Positions 34,296 to 46,877 of a DNA stretch of 64,000 nt are shown piece by piece. The translations under genes and the position numbers were made by a program. Origin of the DNA: Phascolomyces articulosus (taxonomy: Eukaryota > Mucoromycota > Mucoromycetes > Mucorales > Lichtheimiaceae); assembly GCA_025677815.1 (NCBI GenBank), contig JAIXMP010000041.1:186001-250000 (forward strand). The letters run 5' to 3'. Below the pieces are notes generated by a model. It made no database searches and had not been told where the DNA came from. It saw only the letters and a list, made by a program, of their open reading frames with translations. Position 1 is the stretch's first letter. The number at the start of each line of letters is the position of its first letter.

Positions 34296-37200
34296 TTCAA
34301 TAGATTGATAGTGAGTATAATATGTTTAGTAAATAATATTGTTTGTCAATGACTGGAGGGGTGCTTGATGAAAATATTGATAAGCCAACAACTATACTAC
34401 GTTAGGAATAGACGAGTTTTGAGCGAGCGTGCAAATGTATGGTATGATTATTTTTTTGAAACATAATAGATGGACCGATTCAACAAGCAACATCAAAAGC
34501 CCAACTTTGCAACACATCTGGCTAACACAATGCCGCAGCCAATATCTAAAATTACCTAAGGTTTGTCCATCAGCGTCGCCAACCAAGACGTACTATAATT
34601 AAACAAGAAGGAAAATGCATAATTAAAATCCAATGGTTACTCAAAACATAGTGGCGTTTCTCAATCATGTCCCTAAATTATTTCAGTAGTAAACTTACTC
34701 ACCCTTAAGAAGCTTTTAAAAGTGCTACTACGCACTACTGAGAACAGTATCAAAAAGGAATTATTATTAGAATGATAGAGACATTGCCTCCTTTTCATCT
34801 TATATATTTCAAATTCTGAACCTTCCAATAATAACTCACCATAAATATATATTTACACTTTTTCTCGCCATTATTATATATAGTATAGCAGGCACGGTCA
34901 TAGAATAATAACTTGCAATACATAATAGTGCTTATTTTTTGTTGCTTTAACTAAAGTAAATTTACCACTAATTATATGCAACATCTTGAAAAACAGTTTC
35001 GCAATTTGTTTATTGAAGTTTTATTAAGTGTTTCTAACATTCCCCAAAAGTTTGCAAATAGTCTAGAATTTGAAAAAGTGAGGCTGCAAAAATCTGGGTT
35101 GATTATATATGTTGTTGCTTTCAAGGATATTCTAAGCGGCACTTTTTTTTTATGAAGCACTTAGTATGGTGATCAATAAGAATGTAATTTTTATATCATT
35201 GTAATAGAGTGTTGTTGTGCATACTGTTTTTGTCTCCGTTTTAGCCATGGAATTTTCAAAAAAAAAAAGGGTGTGATTATTATGATAATATAATTTAATA
35301 TTAGAAAATATCGCATCGAAAATGTGACAATGTTGGAAGAAAGAAAAGCTAAGTACAATTGAGATCACAATAACAGAATAGTAATAAGCTATCGGATCAA
35401 CCATTGCTGACAAATTGGATCATTCTATCATCCTATTGGATCTAGTTGATCCAAGCCTTCCGTCAAGCAAGATTTAGGAAACCAAATAAAGTCAACAATG
35501 ACGATAGCAAGTTCCACACAATGTCGTGATTGTTACGGGGCTGAGGAAAGTTTTGCTGCTAGTAATAATGATGACCATGTTGATGATTCATCAGACAATC
35601 GTAAGAAAGAAATAATATCATCCTAGCGGTTCCCCTTTGCCCCTGATCCAACATAACCACACGTAGCACTTTATTAAGTATCAAGATAAATGTTGTACCC
35701 AATTCTTCATTTACACGTCAATTCTAGGGTATCACCAGATCAATCTCTTATCGTTTACAATAAAATTTTTCCTTTTATATGCAAGCCCACCCTTCTACTT
35801 ACAGTTTTATTTTGTTTCCTCTTTTCCAATGATAGCATAGCATATTCCAAATATGTATTACTATCTGCTATGCCATACGTATCGTTATACGATTCTTTTT
35901 ATTTTTACTCGAGTCATATGCTTCTCTGTATGTTTTGTACAGAATTTATAATTATCTTTTTCTTCATGTTTTTTATCATTATTTGTAATTGCGTTTTTCT
36001 CTTTCATATTATCCGATGCATGCTTCTATAAAAAAGAATCGCCTCCTTTCTAGCTACTTTTGTAGAGCGTGTGCATTATTTATTAAAAAAAATTGGTATA
36101 TACGGAACCCTTTTATACACAAAATTCAGAACAATGTGACAGGGAAGCATAGTTGTGTATGCTGAGAGAAAACCAATATTATGGATTATACATAATAGCA
36201 AATAGGATTTATCATCCATGACTAATTGATGAATAATGAACATATTGCAGATCTATTTAAAATCTCGTCATCTTTATTTATATATTATGATTATTATACA
36301 ATGTATACCTATCACTATAATCATCATGTTATTACATTTTTTTATATACGTACAAAAGAATGATAACAACTTTAAATGCTGTATTTGTTGCTGCAGTGAT
36401 ACATTACTTACGACTCTTATTATTGAAAAATATTACGTACCACTAATTTTTTATTGGAGTGGGCGTTCAAGCGCCTCTCATATTTTTTCCCCGGACTCAA
36501 ATCGCGCGAAATAAGTAAAGAAGAAAAGTAAAGAGAACAAGTTATAAACGAGAAAAACAGACGGGAGAATGGTTAGAAAGAATATCAATTCGCTGTTTTT
36601 TAATATTTAAGTTCGGATGATGGATCGCGCGAAAACTATTTCTTAATTTAGCTAAAGTCCTCCGATCATCCCATTTGTTTCATTGTTGTCGTTTTTTTTT
36701 TTTCAATAAGTCAAGACAAAATAGAACACCAGACGGTAAAATAGTAGAATATGTAATAAATTCACCAAGTTCTTTTTACTAAATTATATATATCAAAGTA
36801 TTTTGGTCACGCACAGTTTGGTAAAAAAGAAATCATGTACTTCCAGTAGACTCAAGAAAATAAACAACCAAAGTTAACATATTAAATGTTAGCCAAAAGT
36901 GGTGTTCATTTTTTTTCATGTCACAGCCTCAATAAGCATTTCACATACATGTGGTGTGTAACCTTACTTTTTTATATACCTGTGTATATATTGCAAAATC
37001 GCTAACTAACTAATGAAAGAGACTTTGATTTCTAATATGTTTTTCTTATTATATTCATACACTAATCAAGCCATGCACCCGTTTGTTGCAAAACGTGTTT
37101 GTTATATACCTCATAGTACATGTTTATTATCACGGAGTTAGAGTAAACTATATTCGTGCAGGCATGGTTTGGTTTCCTTGTGGAAATAAAATGATCGTCA

Positions 37201-37331
37201 TCGTTATCGTCATCATGTTTATTTTGTGTTGAAGTTATAAATAGGGGGAAAATGAGTGAGTTATCAATCCATTGTTTTCTCATTGTCGCTAATTCTTTTT
37301 CTTTTCCTATTCATCTTTTTTACAAAAAAAA
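34204..37331. other. Long intergenic stretch, mostly featureless
   Basis: About 3.1 kb between HET B and GST 2. It holds a short coding-like frame at 35498-35626, described separately, and two TCGCGCGAAA motifs at 36502-36511 and 36625-36634. The remaining open frames are AT-rich and without domains. Confidence 0.5.
35498..35626 (+). pseudogene. Short Cys-motif frame, possible ERGIC3/Erv46 remnant
   Basis: A 42-codon frame with QCRDCYGAEESFAASNNDDH, ending in TAG. The CxxCYGAEE pattern recalls the luminal cysteine loop of Erv46/ERGIC3 cargo receptors. The coding-like frame extends upstream (SVKQDLGNQIKST) to about 35458. No other part of that protein is visible nearby, so if the likeness is real it is a relic. 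Chance similarity is quite possible. Confidence 0.2.
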
Positions 37332-38269
37332 ATGACTGTAACAACAAACTTTTCTCCAGTGAAAGTTCATTATTTCGATTTTGGTGACTTTGCTAAATGT
37401 AAGTGAGAAACAATGTCTAGCCCTATTTTTTTTAATATTTTCTAGTAATATAGAAAGGCATAATTGGCCTCATGTAGAAAAAAAAGATACTGATATAAAT
37501 CACTTTATTATTTATTAGCTTTACCAAAGGACGTTGGACGTGGTGAAAACATTAGACTCTTTCTTGAAGACGCTGGTATTCCTCATGAATATATCTTGTA
37601 CCCATGGTCCGAATGGCCTGTAGTCCGTGATGAATGGATTCAAAATGGATATTTGACAGGTACTTTACCTGCTTTACAAACAAACGATGGCAAAAAATAC
37701 TTCCACACCGTCCCCATTTTGTGTTTCTTATCCAAACAATTGGGTAAGTATTATGGCAAGAACGTAGATGAAGAATATCTTGTGGATGTCGTTGCAGACA
37801 CAGCCAATGATTTTTATGACAGTTTCGTCCATAACTATTGGCTTCGACGTGTAAGTGTTTCTTTTCTATCTCATTAGTTTTAAACGATGTTTAAAAAAAT
37901 CTAAAACTGAATTTATTTATTTATGTATAGGATAACCGAGAAAATCATCACAAGAATGAAGCTCCCATTCATATTGATCGTTTAGAACGATTTTATAAAA
38001 TTAATGAAGGCCCTTACCTACTTGGTTCTGAAGTAATACTTTTTTTTTATAATCAAATATTATATCTTGCTATAATATTTTAGAACTATCAAAGCTGATT
38101 AATGTTTCTTATGTTGTGCAAATAGATTTCATTTGCAGATTTTCAAGTGTATCATGTCATTCGTGATGAACAGTTAACCGAATTACCTCCTCGTTTAGCC
38201 ACCTTGATCAAAACATTTGAAGAGCGACCTAACATCAAGAAATATTTGGAAGCAAAGAAAAATAATTAA
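37332..38269 (+). CDS. Glutathione S-transferase-like protein 2
   Basis: GST-fold paralogue of the genes at 24810 and 39133. Exon 1 (37332 to about 37399) reads MTVTTNFSPVKVHYFDFGDF, with the catalytic-position Tyr in HYFDF. The second exon begins SLPKDVGRGENIRLFLEDAG and holds LPALQTNDGKKYFHTVPILC and LGKYYGKNVDEEYLVDVVAD. Exon 3 encodes the C-terminal helical part RLERFYKINEGPYLLGSE, and the last exon ISFADFQVYHVIRDEQ to ...KKNN, with TAA at 38267-38269. Introns are GT-AG and fall at the same sites as in its relatives. It lies 863 bases upstream of GST 3 in the same direction, consistent with tandem duplication. Confidence 0.87.
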
Positions 38270-39132
38270 ATTTTTGCTGTTGTCAGCCTCCCATAAAAAA
38301 GAATGATCGTTTTTCGCAATTGATTAGTAATAATAATGTATAGTAGTATATCAAATGCAGTTTTTTTTGACGTCATGAGTGCTTTTTGTCTATTCCTTAA
38401 CAATAAATAAATAAATCTTTATTTGAATATTCCCATAAAAAACACAGTAATGGATTGTACGCATAATTTGAAAATATGATTATTATGAAATGACGACATT
38501 AGTATTTAAGTAAAATAGAATCAAACAATATAATTTTTGATATTGTTGTAGCTTTCATCTCTCTCTCTGTATATGTAATTTAATTATAAAATGGATGAAA
38601 CGTCAAAAGGATACCTATGACCCAAATCATGTTCAGCATGTTTATATTGAAATTATTTATATATTTATTATATTTAATGGACAATAAAAACACACCCACG
38701 TACAACTGTTTATCAAAAAATAAAATAAAATTTACTGCTGTTATTCGTCATGGATAATGGTGCTATGTAGAATGGTCTTTATTAATAAGAGTATATCCGG
38801 ATGAAACTTTATAAATAAGAATAGAACTATTATGAATGGTGTCAGATAACAAGCCCTGACTGATCCTGCACACTAAAATGATTAATAAGGGGGACCTTTG
38901 TGAAAATATTTGGATCTGTGTTACAATCAACTTCTATTTTCTGTTCATGATCCAAATCGCGCACTATAACGAAGGAGCGCGTCAAACCGTGACCTTTCAT
39001 TATGCATAAATGTTTTTAAAAAAATGCTTGTATTTGTAAGCAAATCCATTCCGTTTTTCTTTCCACTCAACTTTTTTTTCCTTTTACTTTCTTTTCTCTC
39101 AATAATCAAACGATTTACAAGCTACTTAAAAA
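38270..39132. other. Spacer between tandem GST genes
   Basis: AT-rich, presumably the 3' UTR of GST 2 and the promoter of GST 3. TCGCGC (38957-38962) and GCGCGT (38977-38982) lie about 150-175 bases before the GST 3 start. Confidence 0.5.
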
Positions 39133-40109
39133 ATGGTAGATATTTCACATATTAAGCTCTATTATTTTGATTTTGAAAATGGTACGTAACAAAACAATAA
39201 GCAATAGAAACCTATAATAGTTATGTAGTATATTGTCAATCACCTATATACACATGAATGTATAAAATATATAATAATAATTATATCATTATGATTTAGT
39301 ACCTACGGATTGTGGACGTGGAGAAAATATCAAACTTTTATTGGAAGATGTGGGTATTCCACACGATTATATATTATATAAGTGGAAAGATTGGCCAAAA
39401 ATGCGTGATGAATGGATTGCCAATGGTTATACTGCTGGTTCATTACCAGTGATTGAAACAGCGGATGGAAAGCGATATTCTTGTACCACGCCCATTATAC
39501 GCCTTTTATCCAAACAGTTGGGAAAATATTATGGTAAAAACTTGGACGAAGAACATCTGGTGGATACGGTGGCAAGTTTTAGTAATGATTGGTATGATAA
39601 ATTTGTTCAAAGATCTTGGCTTCGACCGGTAAGAGCAAAAAAGGGTGGTGCGATTTTTCGTATTTTTTATTCGATGTACTATTTTTTTTCTCTGTCGTCA
39701 TCATCCATATTCAATATAACAATATGCATAATTTAATAATAGGATCTTCGTGAAGATCATTTAAAAGAAGATGTTCCATTTCATTTGCAACGATTAGACC
39801 GATATTATGCATTGAATGATGGTCCCTATGTTCTTGGATCTGAAGTACGTATATGTGGAAATGTTAATTAATCTGGGTGTAGGCGTGGAGAAAGGATGTA
39901 TTAGTATATAATAGTAACAATCACCCAATCATCCATGTCAATATATATATTAGGTTTCATTTGGTGACTTTCAAGTTTACCATATGATCACCGATGAGAA
40001 ACTCAAACTGACTGATCTTCCACCTCATTTGATTACATTGGTCAAAGCCATTCAAGAACGACCCAATCTTAAAAATTATCTGGTTAAACGGGGTTCAGTG
40101 GTTCAATAA
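39133..40109 (+). CDS. Glutathione S-transferase-like protein 3
   Basis: Third GST paralogue. Exon 1 is short (MVDISHIKLYYFDFEN), with the KLYYF Tyr pair. Exon 2 reads CGRGENIKLLLEDVGIPHDY, LPVIETADGKRYSCTTPIIR and LGKYYGKNLDEEHLVDTVAS, then ends near 39628 at ...SWLRP. Exon 3 includes RLDRYYALNDGPYVLGSE and the last exon VSFGDFQVYHMI to ...GSVVQ with TAA at 40107-40109. Four exons match GST 2 in position and phase. Like the others it lacks a signal peptide, so it is probably cytosolic. Class assignment (sigma/pi-like Tyr-GST) is inferred from the first strand and needs a profile search. Confidence 0.87.
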
Positions 40110-41275
40110 TAAAATTTTGATGTGTTTTTTAGTGTGTTTTGTGGTGTAACACAAAATCCGATTGTTTATGATAATTCTCCTATCCTTCTACTTGATGTGT
40201 TTACTTCCACCATCACCTATTACTTTCCTTGTTAATGATAATTAATATAGTAAAATGGTATTTTATAAAGAATTTGGGTAAATGGCCACTATTTTTACTG
40301 AATTAGTTTCCATTACATTTTAGTGATAAAATGAATTGTCCGAGTGTTACATGTAGAACATATTTTAGGTAGTTAATTAATTATAACTTGATGCGAAAAT
40401 TAAGCAGGCCACCATACCATCCGTTCTTGTATCAAAGATAGCATCATTCGTTTTTTTTTTTCAGTATACAATTTCGCCAACCTTTATAGCAGAATCTATT
40501 ATAATAAGCAGTAACTATGTGTATGTTATTTTATTATGAATTTCGATTGTGCGTCGTCAGTAACTTTTTTTTTTACGAACCTCAAGTGTATGTACGAGCG
40601 TTCTTGGCAATATTTAGTATAACAAACAAATATCATGTGACAAAATAGGTTTATGCAGTCCGTTATATATAGACCACCTTTTACTTACATATGTTTTGTA
40701 AGTTTGGCATTTTGAAGAAGGGAGTAATGTCTCCATTTTAAGAGCGTCGCCTTAAAGTATAAGGGTTTACCTACCACCTGGCAATATAAGTTATTATTTC
40801 AACAATGGTGACGTATAGTACTTGGTTCATGGAATAGAACTAAACATAGATGATACAATATGAATCCATGAAAAGCAAATGAAATGTCTCGCAATCTTTT
40901 TTATATCTAAAACTAGCATATTTATAAAATGTTTTCCAATCAATAGTAATCAAGTAAGTAAAATTCTCGATGCACCAAGAATGGTAACTTGCTTATTTAA
41001 ACGCCACGGTTCACTCACACAAGCATTAAAAATAGCATGAAATGGGTCCCACCCCCTTTCTTGGAACCGATGATGCAGCCGTGAACTGCATATATTATAA
41101 TATACCTCTTTTTTTTTTCTCTTATTTTTTTTCTTATACTTTTATTATTACCCCTCTTTACAAAATAGTCTTAATAATATACCATGAGTTGGTAAAAACG
41201 AACACTTTATTTATGCTTTTGACATTGGAGACAAAAAATGAACTTTTTTAATAATAAATATAATATAGGAAGGGA
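40110..41275. other. Intergenic, no gene seen
   Basis: AT-rich spacer between GST 3 and the BAR-SH3 gene. The last 100 bases carry a T-rich leader before the start at 41276. Confidence 0.5.
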
Positions 41276-43019
41276 ATGACAAAGGCAATCTCACGATTGC
41301 CTCACCAAATGATGGCAAAGAAAGGAGATGGTAAAAATATATATATATAAATCATAATCCATTCAATGTATAATCCATTCATTTTTTTATGTTTATAAAA
41401 AAAAAGTAACGATCGACGACGATTTCATTAAACTGGAAACGCGTTTTAACCTTATTGTAAAAAGTGTCAACGAACTACGACAACAAAGTAGTGGTTTCCG
41501 TGATGCAGTCGCTTGTAAGGAGAATTATATATTTTTATATTATATATGAAGAAGAAGAAAGAGCACTAATAGAGATAGGTATTTATTGATATATCTATAT
41601 ATAGCCATGTTAGAACATCAAATGGAAGGAGCAGTGACCATAGAAGAAATGTATAATCCAATGATGGGAGTGCAACAATCGGAAGATGGAGTTGTAAAAC
41701 GTAGACCTAGTGAAGTATCTTCAGAAGCAGTGCAAGCTGCACAAGATTATGCAACTGCTATGACGTATTGCCGTGATGAAATATTACAAGAATTGGTAAC
41801 ATTTTTTGTTTATAATCCATCCTTTTTCTACTTCTTTTTTTCTTTGATCCATGGTCTATAAAATATGTGTAAATAACAATATTTTCTTCATTACAATAAT
41901 AGGACCAACTTGATTTACTTGTTGTCCAACCTTCCGAAAATATGCATAGCATTATAAAAGCTATCCAAAAGACCATTACGAAACGACAACATAAACTTAT
42001 TGACTATGATCGACATCGAACCTCCTTAGCTAAATTGAAAAACATTGCAGATCGAAGTCCAAGTGAAGATAAACAGGTGTATAAAATCGAGACACAATTG
42101 GAAACAGCCACACAAGATTATGAATACTTGAATGATATGTTGAAGCAAGATTTGATGCGCTTTTTCCGATTATCGAGTTCATTTATTGCACCTGTGCAAG
42201 AAAATTTTTATAATATCCAGTGTCGTGTGATTGGAGGCATGTATGGTCGTATTTATGAAGTGGTAGATAATCATCGTGATTATCTTGTGACGCTTGAAAT
42301 GGATCTGGAACAAGGATATCAATGGAGAGCAAGTCAAAGGGATGTCAAGAGTGAAATTGAAAAAATTGATATTTTAAGAAAAGGTGGCACTAGTTTGGAT
42401 GGTAAATCTCTTTTTTAATATTAATAGATTATTGCTTGCCTTCCCTATTTTCTTTTTCATTTTCTTGGCAATAATTGATGAATGCGGGTAAAACTAATTG
42501 TATATATATCCATCACTTTTTTCTTTAATGACGTAATGGAATTACAGGTAGTCTTGTTAGACCAGGAGGAGCAACACTTCAAGAACGTGCAGCGGCTAAA
42601 CAATTCCAACAACAACAGGAACAATATATGCCTGAAAGTAACGATCCAGGAGTAGTATCACCGCCACCTAATTATGGACAATCATTCCAACAAACACAAC
42701 CATTACAGCAACAAAAAAGAGCTCCTCCACCGCCTCCACCTAAACCACAAACATTGAAGAAAGAATATGTTGTAGCACTATATGATTTAGATGCACAACA
42801 AGATGGAGATTTAACTATTCGAGCAGGGGATCGTATTGAAATTATTGAAAAAACAGACGATACGATGGATTGGTGGAAAGGAAAAATTGGTCAACGTGAA
42901 GGCATGTTCCCAGGTAAATATAAATGTATATCAAATTGTATGGGATTTCAGGAACAATTGAGTTAAATAACTTTTTTTTTTATCTTTCTTTATCAGCCAA
43001 CTATGTAGAACCAAGCTGA
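41276..43019 (+). CDS. RVS167: BAR-SH3 protein, Rvs167/amphiphysin-like
   Basis: Membrane-curving endocytic protein that works with actin at cortical patches. Six exons join in phase (41276-41330, 41407-41514, 41605-41795, 41903-42401, 42548-42913, 42997-43019) to give 413 residues. The N-terminal BAR domain (about 1-280) is helical and charged, with FIKLETRFNLIVKSVNELR, the block around DYATAMTYCRDEIL, and TKRQHKLIDYDRHRTSLAKL. A Gln/Pro-rich linker with PPPPPPKPQ follows. The C-terminal SH3 domain (about 350-413) shows ALYDLDAQQDGDLTIRAGD, WWKGKIGQREGMFP and the closing ANYVEPS; the tail ANYVEPS is encoded by a last exon of 23 bases. The length is a little short of yeast Rvs167. Confidence 0.94.
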
Positions 43020-44803
43020 AAAGATGAGTGACTTATTATGAAGTATATATATCTATTGGGCGCTATTTTTTTTTTTTTTTGAAAAAAATTTACTTTCTTC
43101 CTCATCAGTAATATCATAAATATATTATTCTATATGTACGTATTGGATCAAAAAAATAAATAAATTGATGTGTAGTTCACTAAATCCATTTCATTTGTTG
43201 GTTTACATGTTGATATAACCTTTTGTAAGTGGTATAGTTATTACATATTTAGTTCAATAACACCATCATGCAGCAATAGTTCAATATACTAAGTGATGAT
43301 AGTGAAATAATATTTGATAGTTACATTTACTAACATATCAATATTTGAAATAATAAATATAACAAAAAAAGGCAATCTATCTGTGTGATCCCAACCTTCG
43401 ACTTCGAGAAAAAAAATTAGAATGGTGTCATCCATTATTACTTAAACAACGAAGCGGGGAAAAAAAAGAAAGTTAACTAAAAAAAGAAATTAGCTATTCC
43501 CGAAACATCGCGCTCAACTCATTCCAAAAGTCAGTGATGTAATTTACAACCGGAGAAAGCAAAGCAGCATACGCAACTTGCCTATTATATCACATTTTTT
43601 ACGCGCGAAAAGCGTGAGGACTCGTAAAATAAAAATAATAATAATAAGCTGCAGCTCCTCCCCCCCTTTTTTTATATTCCAGTCGGGATGACATCCGATA
43701 TCTATACCGATGAAAAAGACAACAATAACAACCACAAATGGCCAGGCCCAGTGTTTTTGTTTTTATAGAAAAACAAAATAAATAGAATCAAGCACAAAGT
43801 ATGAAAAACTAAGCCTCGAAAAACGATGAGTGTGTATGATTGTGACACAATAAGCATATTTATATAAAGCAGAAGATTATTCAAGTAGATCATTCTATTT
43901 TGTCGATCCATATTTAAGCGGTGACCGAATAAACATACTCTCTTTTATTGGATTGTGAATGATTGGTTTTGTTTATTATAGTTTAGATATTGCTCATATA
44001 ATTGAAGTGAGTTATTTTATTTACTCTAAAGATTGGGTTTCTAAAAAGTAAGTTTCAATGTGATTGAGTAATTACTGTACATATTTAAACCAGGTTTCTG
44101 TAAAAAAAAAAAAAACGGGCTTCTGATCCCAATAGTATTAGAAATGGGTGTGACAAAAGCAGTGTGTACAAAATGTAAAAATAAGTACTCAGTACTACTA
44201 ACACTAACTATTAACTTCTCAGCCTAAAAAAATTATGATCGAGAAAAAACAATAGACGGGTCGTACAACCTATTTTTTTTTTCATTTCTTCTTTAGCTTA
44301 GCAAACCCATCATTTACTACTTCCTGACATGGTGATGCCTTTCTCCTTTACTTTTTGCCTTAGTCACGTATTAATAACAATTGATAAAAAAAGTTTTTAT
44401 AAACAAGACCAATTGAAAGATAATCTGTTTCAAAAGCACTTAATTTGTGTCGGTTAAACCATTTTTCAATGGTTATAGACTCTATAAACGTACCACTTTA
44501 ATCATTTGAAACCTCTATTCACTAAAAAAGACTCTAGTTCGGAACGCATATCGGTGATAGGATCTGTTGTTCCTCCGCTTTTGCTCCTTTTTTGTGTTAC
44601 TATGTCTGTTTTTAGCCTCAAGTTTTTTTTATACAAAAAGGATTGGTCCCTTGATTATGGTTTTTCTTTTCCCTCTTTTTTTTTTTTTTTTTTTTTACCT
44701 TTTTATTATCTGGTAGCTTATAGCTTCTTCTTACTTCTTCTTCCTTTTCTTTTCTCTTTTTACCTATCTTGTTCTCCCATATATACATATATAATAAAAA
44801 AAG
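43020..44803. other. Intergenic with CGCG motif near 43600
   Basis: No gene is supported. ACGCGCGAAAAG at 43601-43612 is identical to the motif upstream of GST 1. A T run (44678-44697) lies in the T/C-rich leader before the methyltransferase start. Confidence 0.5.
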
Positions 44804-46180
44804 ATGGGGAATCAAACCAGTCGTGCTATAGATCGAAAACGTGAAAGTCGACGTATTCGACGACGTAGTACAGTTACTTTAGGCGCACAATCACATACTT
44901 CTCAGGGCAATTATAATTGGATTGATGAAAACACAGCGACTTCACTTAGTGCCAATGGTATCAATGCTGCTTTAGCGGCTGCTGCTCAACAACAACCTTC
45001 AGCTCATCCAAATCAGCAAGTCGTGCCACCTCAACCTCGTCGAAAATCTATTACTGAATTTTTCACGAAAAGAAAATTAAGTTTTTCGCGACCTACAGAA
45101 GAAGATTACCGAGAATATGATCGTCTGCAACGTCAGGTTAGTTTTTTTTAGAAGCCCAACCCTCCTCACAACTCGAACAAGTTACACGCACAAGAAATGT
45201 TTTATACTTACTTTTTCCCCCTCCAATGAACAACAATAATAGCATTACTTGTTGAAAAGTGCACGAAAATCCAATTCATGGGTTCCGATGGAATCTTCAG
45301 CCGATAAAACATTTGTTGACGTGGGTACTGGCAATGGCATTTGGGCACTTGAAATGGCATCTCAACATGCACAAGCTCAAGTATTAGGATTGGATATTCG
45401 ACTTCCTCCTGAACAAAATTTGGCTAGTATGAAGAATTTACGATTTATTCGAACAGACATTCATGAGCGATGGCCAATGTCAGATGCTGCAGTTGATCTG
45501 TAAGTTTATTATTATATATTATGAAAGATAAAGAAAAAAAAAGAGTCCGATATATTAATTATTATTTCAAAAACGATATAGCATTTTTCAACGTAATATG
45601 GCCAACCATATCAAAAAGGAACAATGGAAAACATTATTAGAAGAAATGTATCGAGTCCTTAAACCCGGAGGATCTATTGAATTATTAGAATTGGATCCAT
45701 GTCATCATAATCCAGGACCTGTTCAAAAGACATTTGAAGAATTTTCTAGAACGCATTGGGAAGAGTTAGAATTGGATTATGATTTTTCCAATGCTATCAA
45801 AGGATATCTTGAACAAGTTGGATTCGAAGTAATAGAACAAAGACAATTGGATATTCCTATTGGCGAATGGCCCGAAGAATCTGGTAAGCTATTTGGATGA
45901 ATATTTTTACATACAAAATGCAATTAATTAAAAAAAAAGAGATGTAAAACTAACACATGATGTCATTTTTCTTTTTACGTGATTAGAACTTAAACAATTT
46001 GGATTTATTAACAAGGAAACACAAAAAGCCTATTTAAGAAATCGTAAGCAGGAGTTAATCAACAAATGGGGAATTCCAACCGAAGATTACGATCTTGCTG
46101 TGCAAGAAATTATGGAAGAGTTTGAAGAGTATCATGGTTTTTCACGATTCACTTGTTGGATGGCTAAAAAACCATTGTAA
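44804..46180 (+). CDS. SAM-dependent methyltransferase with N-myristoylation signal
   Basis: Class I (Rossmann-fold) methyltransferase of unknown substrate. Four exons (44804-45136, 45243-45499, 45582-45883, 45987-46180) give 361 residues. The glycine motif I is FVDVGTGNGIWALEMA, followed by the acidic strand end LGLDIR. Post-I pieces are FIRTDIHERWPM and YRVLKPGGSIELLELDP. The N-terminus MGNQTSRA fits the consensus for N-myristoylation (Gly2, small residue at position 6), which would tether the enzyme to membranes. The first 110 residues are basic, Ser/Gln-rich and probably disordered. The fold resembles fungal UbiE/LaeA-type methyltransferases, but no close family is claimed. It converges on the ABC transporter gene downstream. 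Confidence 0.88.
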
Positions 46181-46877
46181 TATATATATAGTTTCTTATT
46201 ATCATTTTATTCTTATTATTTATTATTCTTATTAGTATATTATTCCCCCCCACCAACACCTTGAACAACTCATTCAACTTCACTACGTCATCTATATTTC
46301 ATCACCTCATTTCACGCCTCTTAATTATTTACCCTATCTACTCTCTCTCTCTCAACACACGTTTCTATAATAATTTGCATCCAATTGTATTTTTTATTTC
46401 TTCGTATATAGTTCTTCTTTCTTATCATTCTATTAGATTCTCCTCCTCACCGCTCCTCCCTTTATTTTTATATATATTTTTATATTATGTTGAAACAAAA
46501 AAACAACCATAGCGTTTATAATATATTCAAAGTCAATTTCTCTTTTTTTTTTCCTCGTATATATCCATCTTTTTTTAAGAAAAAGAAAAAAACTCTCAAA
46601 AAAATAAAAAATAAAAAATGAAACATTTTGAAAATGTTATGTGAATAACTTTAAGATATGGTTTGGAAAAAAATACATGCATTTGATGAAAAAGTGAATT
46701 GGGAATTTTTTTTTTCAAATAAAAATAATAAGAATAATCAAAAAAGAAGTGTGTGGTAGATATGGTGATGGAATATAAAGAAAAATGAAATAAACGAAAA
46801 TGAATCTAAAATATGTAGGGTTTTATATATATATATAATGGGAGGGAGGGGGGATTGTAGTAGTGTATATATAGAAC
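46181..46877. other. Convergent 3' region
   Basis: Separates the 3' ends of the methyltransferase (+) and ABC transporter (-). It is T-rich in its first half and A-rich in its second, as expected if two 3' UTRs face each other. No gene is seen. Confidence 0.55.

Noticed and set aside
41042..41251. 69-codon frame before the BAR-SH3 gene
   Set aside because: Mostly Phe/Ile/Leu from T-rich leader DNA; the BAR gene starts at 41276 in good context.
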